Source of the DNA: GCA-002697625 sp002697625
GTDB lineage: Bacteria > Bacteroidota > Bacteroidia > Flavobacteriales > BACL11
Length of the DNA: 50,739 nt
Direction of reading: 5' to 3'
Assembly: GCA_964004625.1 (NCBI GenBank)
Contig: CAXFOB010000037.1
Span: 1-50,739, forward strand
This document shows, piece after piece, positions 50,652 through 50,739 of the stretch. The notes beneath the pieces are model-generated. The model did no database searches and was not told the DNA's origin. It was given only the letters and a program-made list of their open reading frames with translations. Numbering within the stretch: position 1 is the first letter of the stretch; each line of letters starts with the position of its first letter. Made by a program: the position numbers and the translations under genes.

Positions 50652-50727
50652 GACCTGGTAGCTCAGTTGGTAGAGCATCTCCCTTTTAAGGAGAGGGTCC
50701 TGGGTTCGAGCCCCAGCCAGGTCACCA
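50652..50727 (+). tRNA. tRNA-Lys, anticodon TTT
   Basis: 76 nt with encoded CCA. The acceptor arms GACCTGG (50652-50658) and CCAGGTC (50717-50723) pair fully; the D arm is GCTCAGTTGGTAGAGC; the anticodon stem TCTCC/GGAGA closes the loop CTTTTAA, giving anticodon TTT at 50685-50687; the T arm contains GGTTCGAGCCC. Discriminator is A (50724), then CCA (50725-50727). It reads AAA and AAG, the dominant lysine codons in this AT-rich genome. Confidence 0.98.
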
Positions 50728-50739
50728 AAATAAAAATAA

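Noticed and set aside
1..50739. Mobile elements, toxin-antitoxin or defence genes
   Set aside because: No transposase, integrase, nuclease-ATPase cluster, terminal repeats or composition break was seen; genes are mostly housekeeping and surface proteins.

Overview
The window is chromosomal DNA of a Bacteroidota bacterium, most likely a low-GC and probably marine member of the Flavobacteriales. The signs are secreted proteins ending in type IX secretion (T9SS) sorting domains (one type A, four CHU_C/type B), SprB and PKD repeats, an OmpA/propeller protein of PorE type, a TonB-dependent receptor with a carboxypeptidase-like leader domain, no Shine-Dalgarno sequences, and the Bacteroidota -7 promoter box TAnnTTTG in front of at least thirteen genes. 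The DNA is strongly AT-rich. I see no insertion sequence, phage, CRISPR array or defence island. The longest gap without a gene is 149 bp, so no stretch over 300 bp needs separate comment.

Layout. 1-605: start of a TonB-dependent receptor that leaves the window. 642-1762: a class IV aminotransferase and a small lipoprotein, tail to tail. 1798-5825: ftcD (formimino-folate) divergent from queE (7-deazaguanine) and an OmpA/propeller protein. 5809-12600, minus strand: a run glyA, rel, fur-family regulator, purA, ostA-like. 12653-18473: a nitronate-monooxygenase-like flavoprotein, then a T9SS-secreted thioredoxin-like protein and a large CHU_C protein. 18576-25686: guaB, three periplasmic parvulin/SurA-type folding factors, a moxR ATPase and def. 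25687-29115, minus: a FAH-family enzyme, a DnaQ-like exonuclease, a 2-oxoacid dehydrogenase E2 and recR. 29192-33044: a sodium/solute symporter, lgt and mtaB. 33142-49013: three giant CHU_C proteins (PKD-rich, SprB-rich, Ig-like-rich) with an orphan oligopeptide-binding lipoprotein among them. 49039-50502: a lipoprotein, a PyrR-like phosphoribosyltransferase and aroK. 50652-50727: tRNA-Lys(TTT).

Two themes stand out. First, one-carbon and purine/GTP metabolism (glyA, ftcD, purA, guaB, a PyrR-like enzyme, GTP-consuming queE) sits with the (p)ppGpp enzyme. Second, about 19 kb, over a third of the window, encodes T9SS cargo, accompanied by envelope biogenesis and folding genes (lgt, ostA-like, parvulins, PorE-like protein).

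I did not find a convincing new multi-gene system. The best leads are small: -7 boxes only 4-6 nt from the start codon (near-leaderless transcripts), a perfect dyad shared by the divergent ftcD/queE promoters, a palindrome in front of the fur-family gene, a Glu-to-Gln change at a PLP contact in the aminotransferase, a degenerate parvulin between two intact ones, a secreted thioredoxin-like protein apparently co-transcribed with a large adhesin, and an unrecognised Cys-rich N-terminal domain in the last adhesin.
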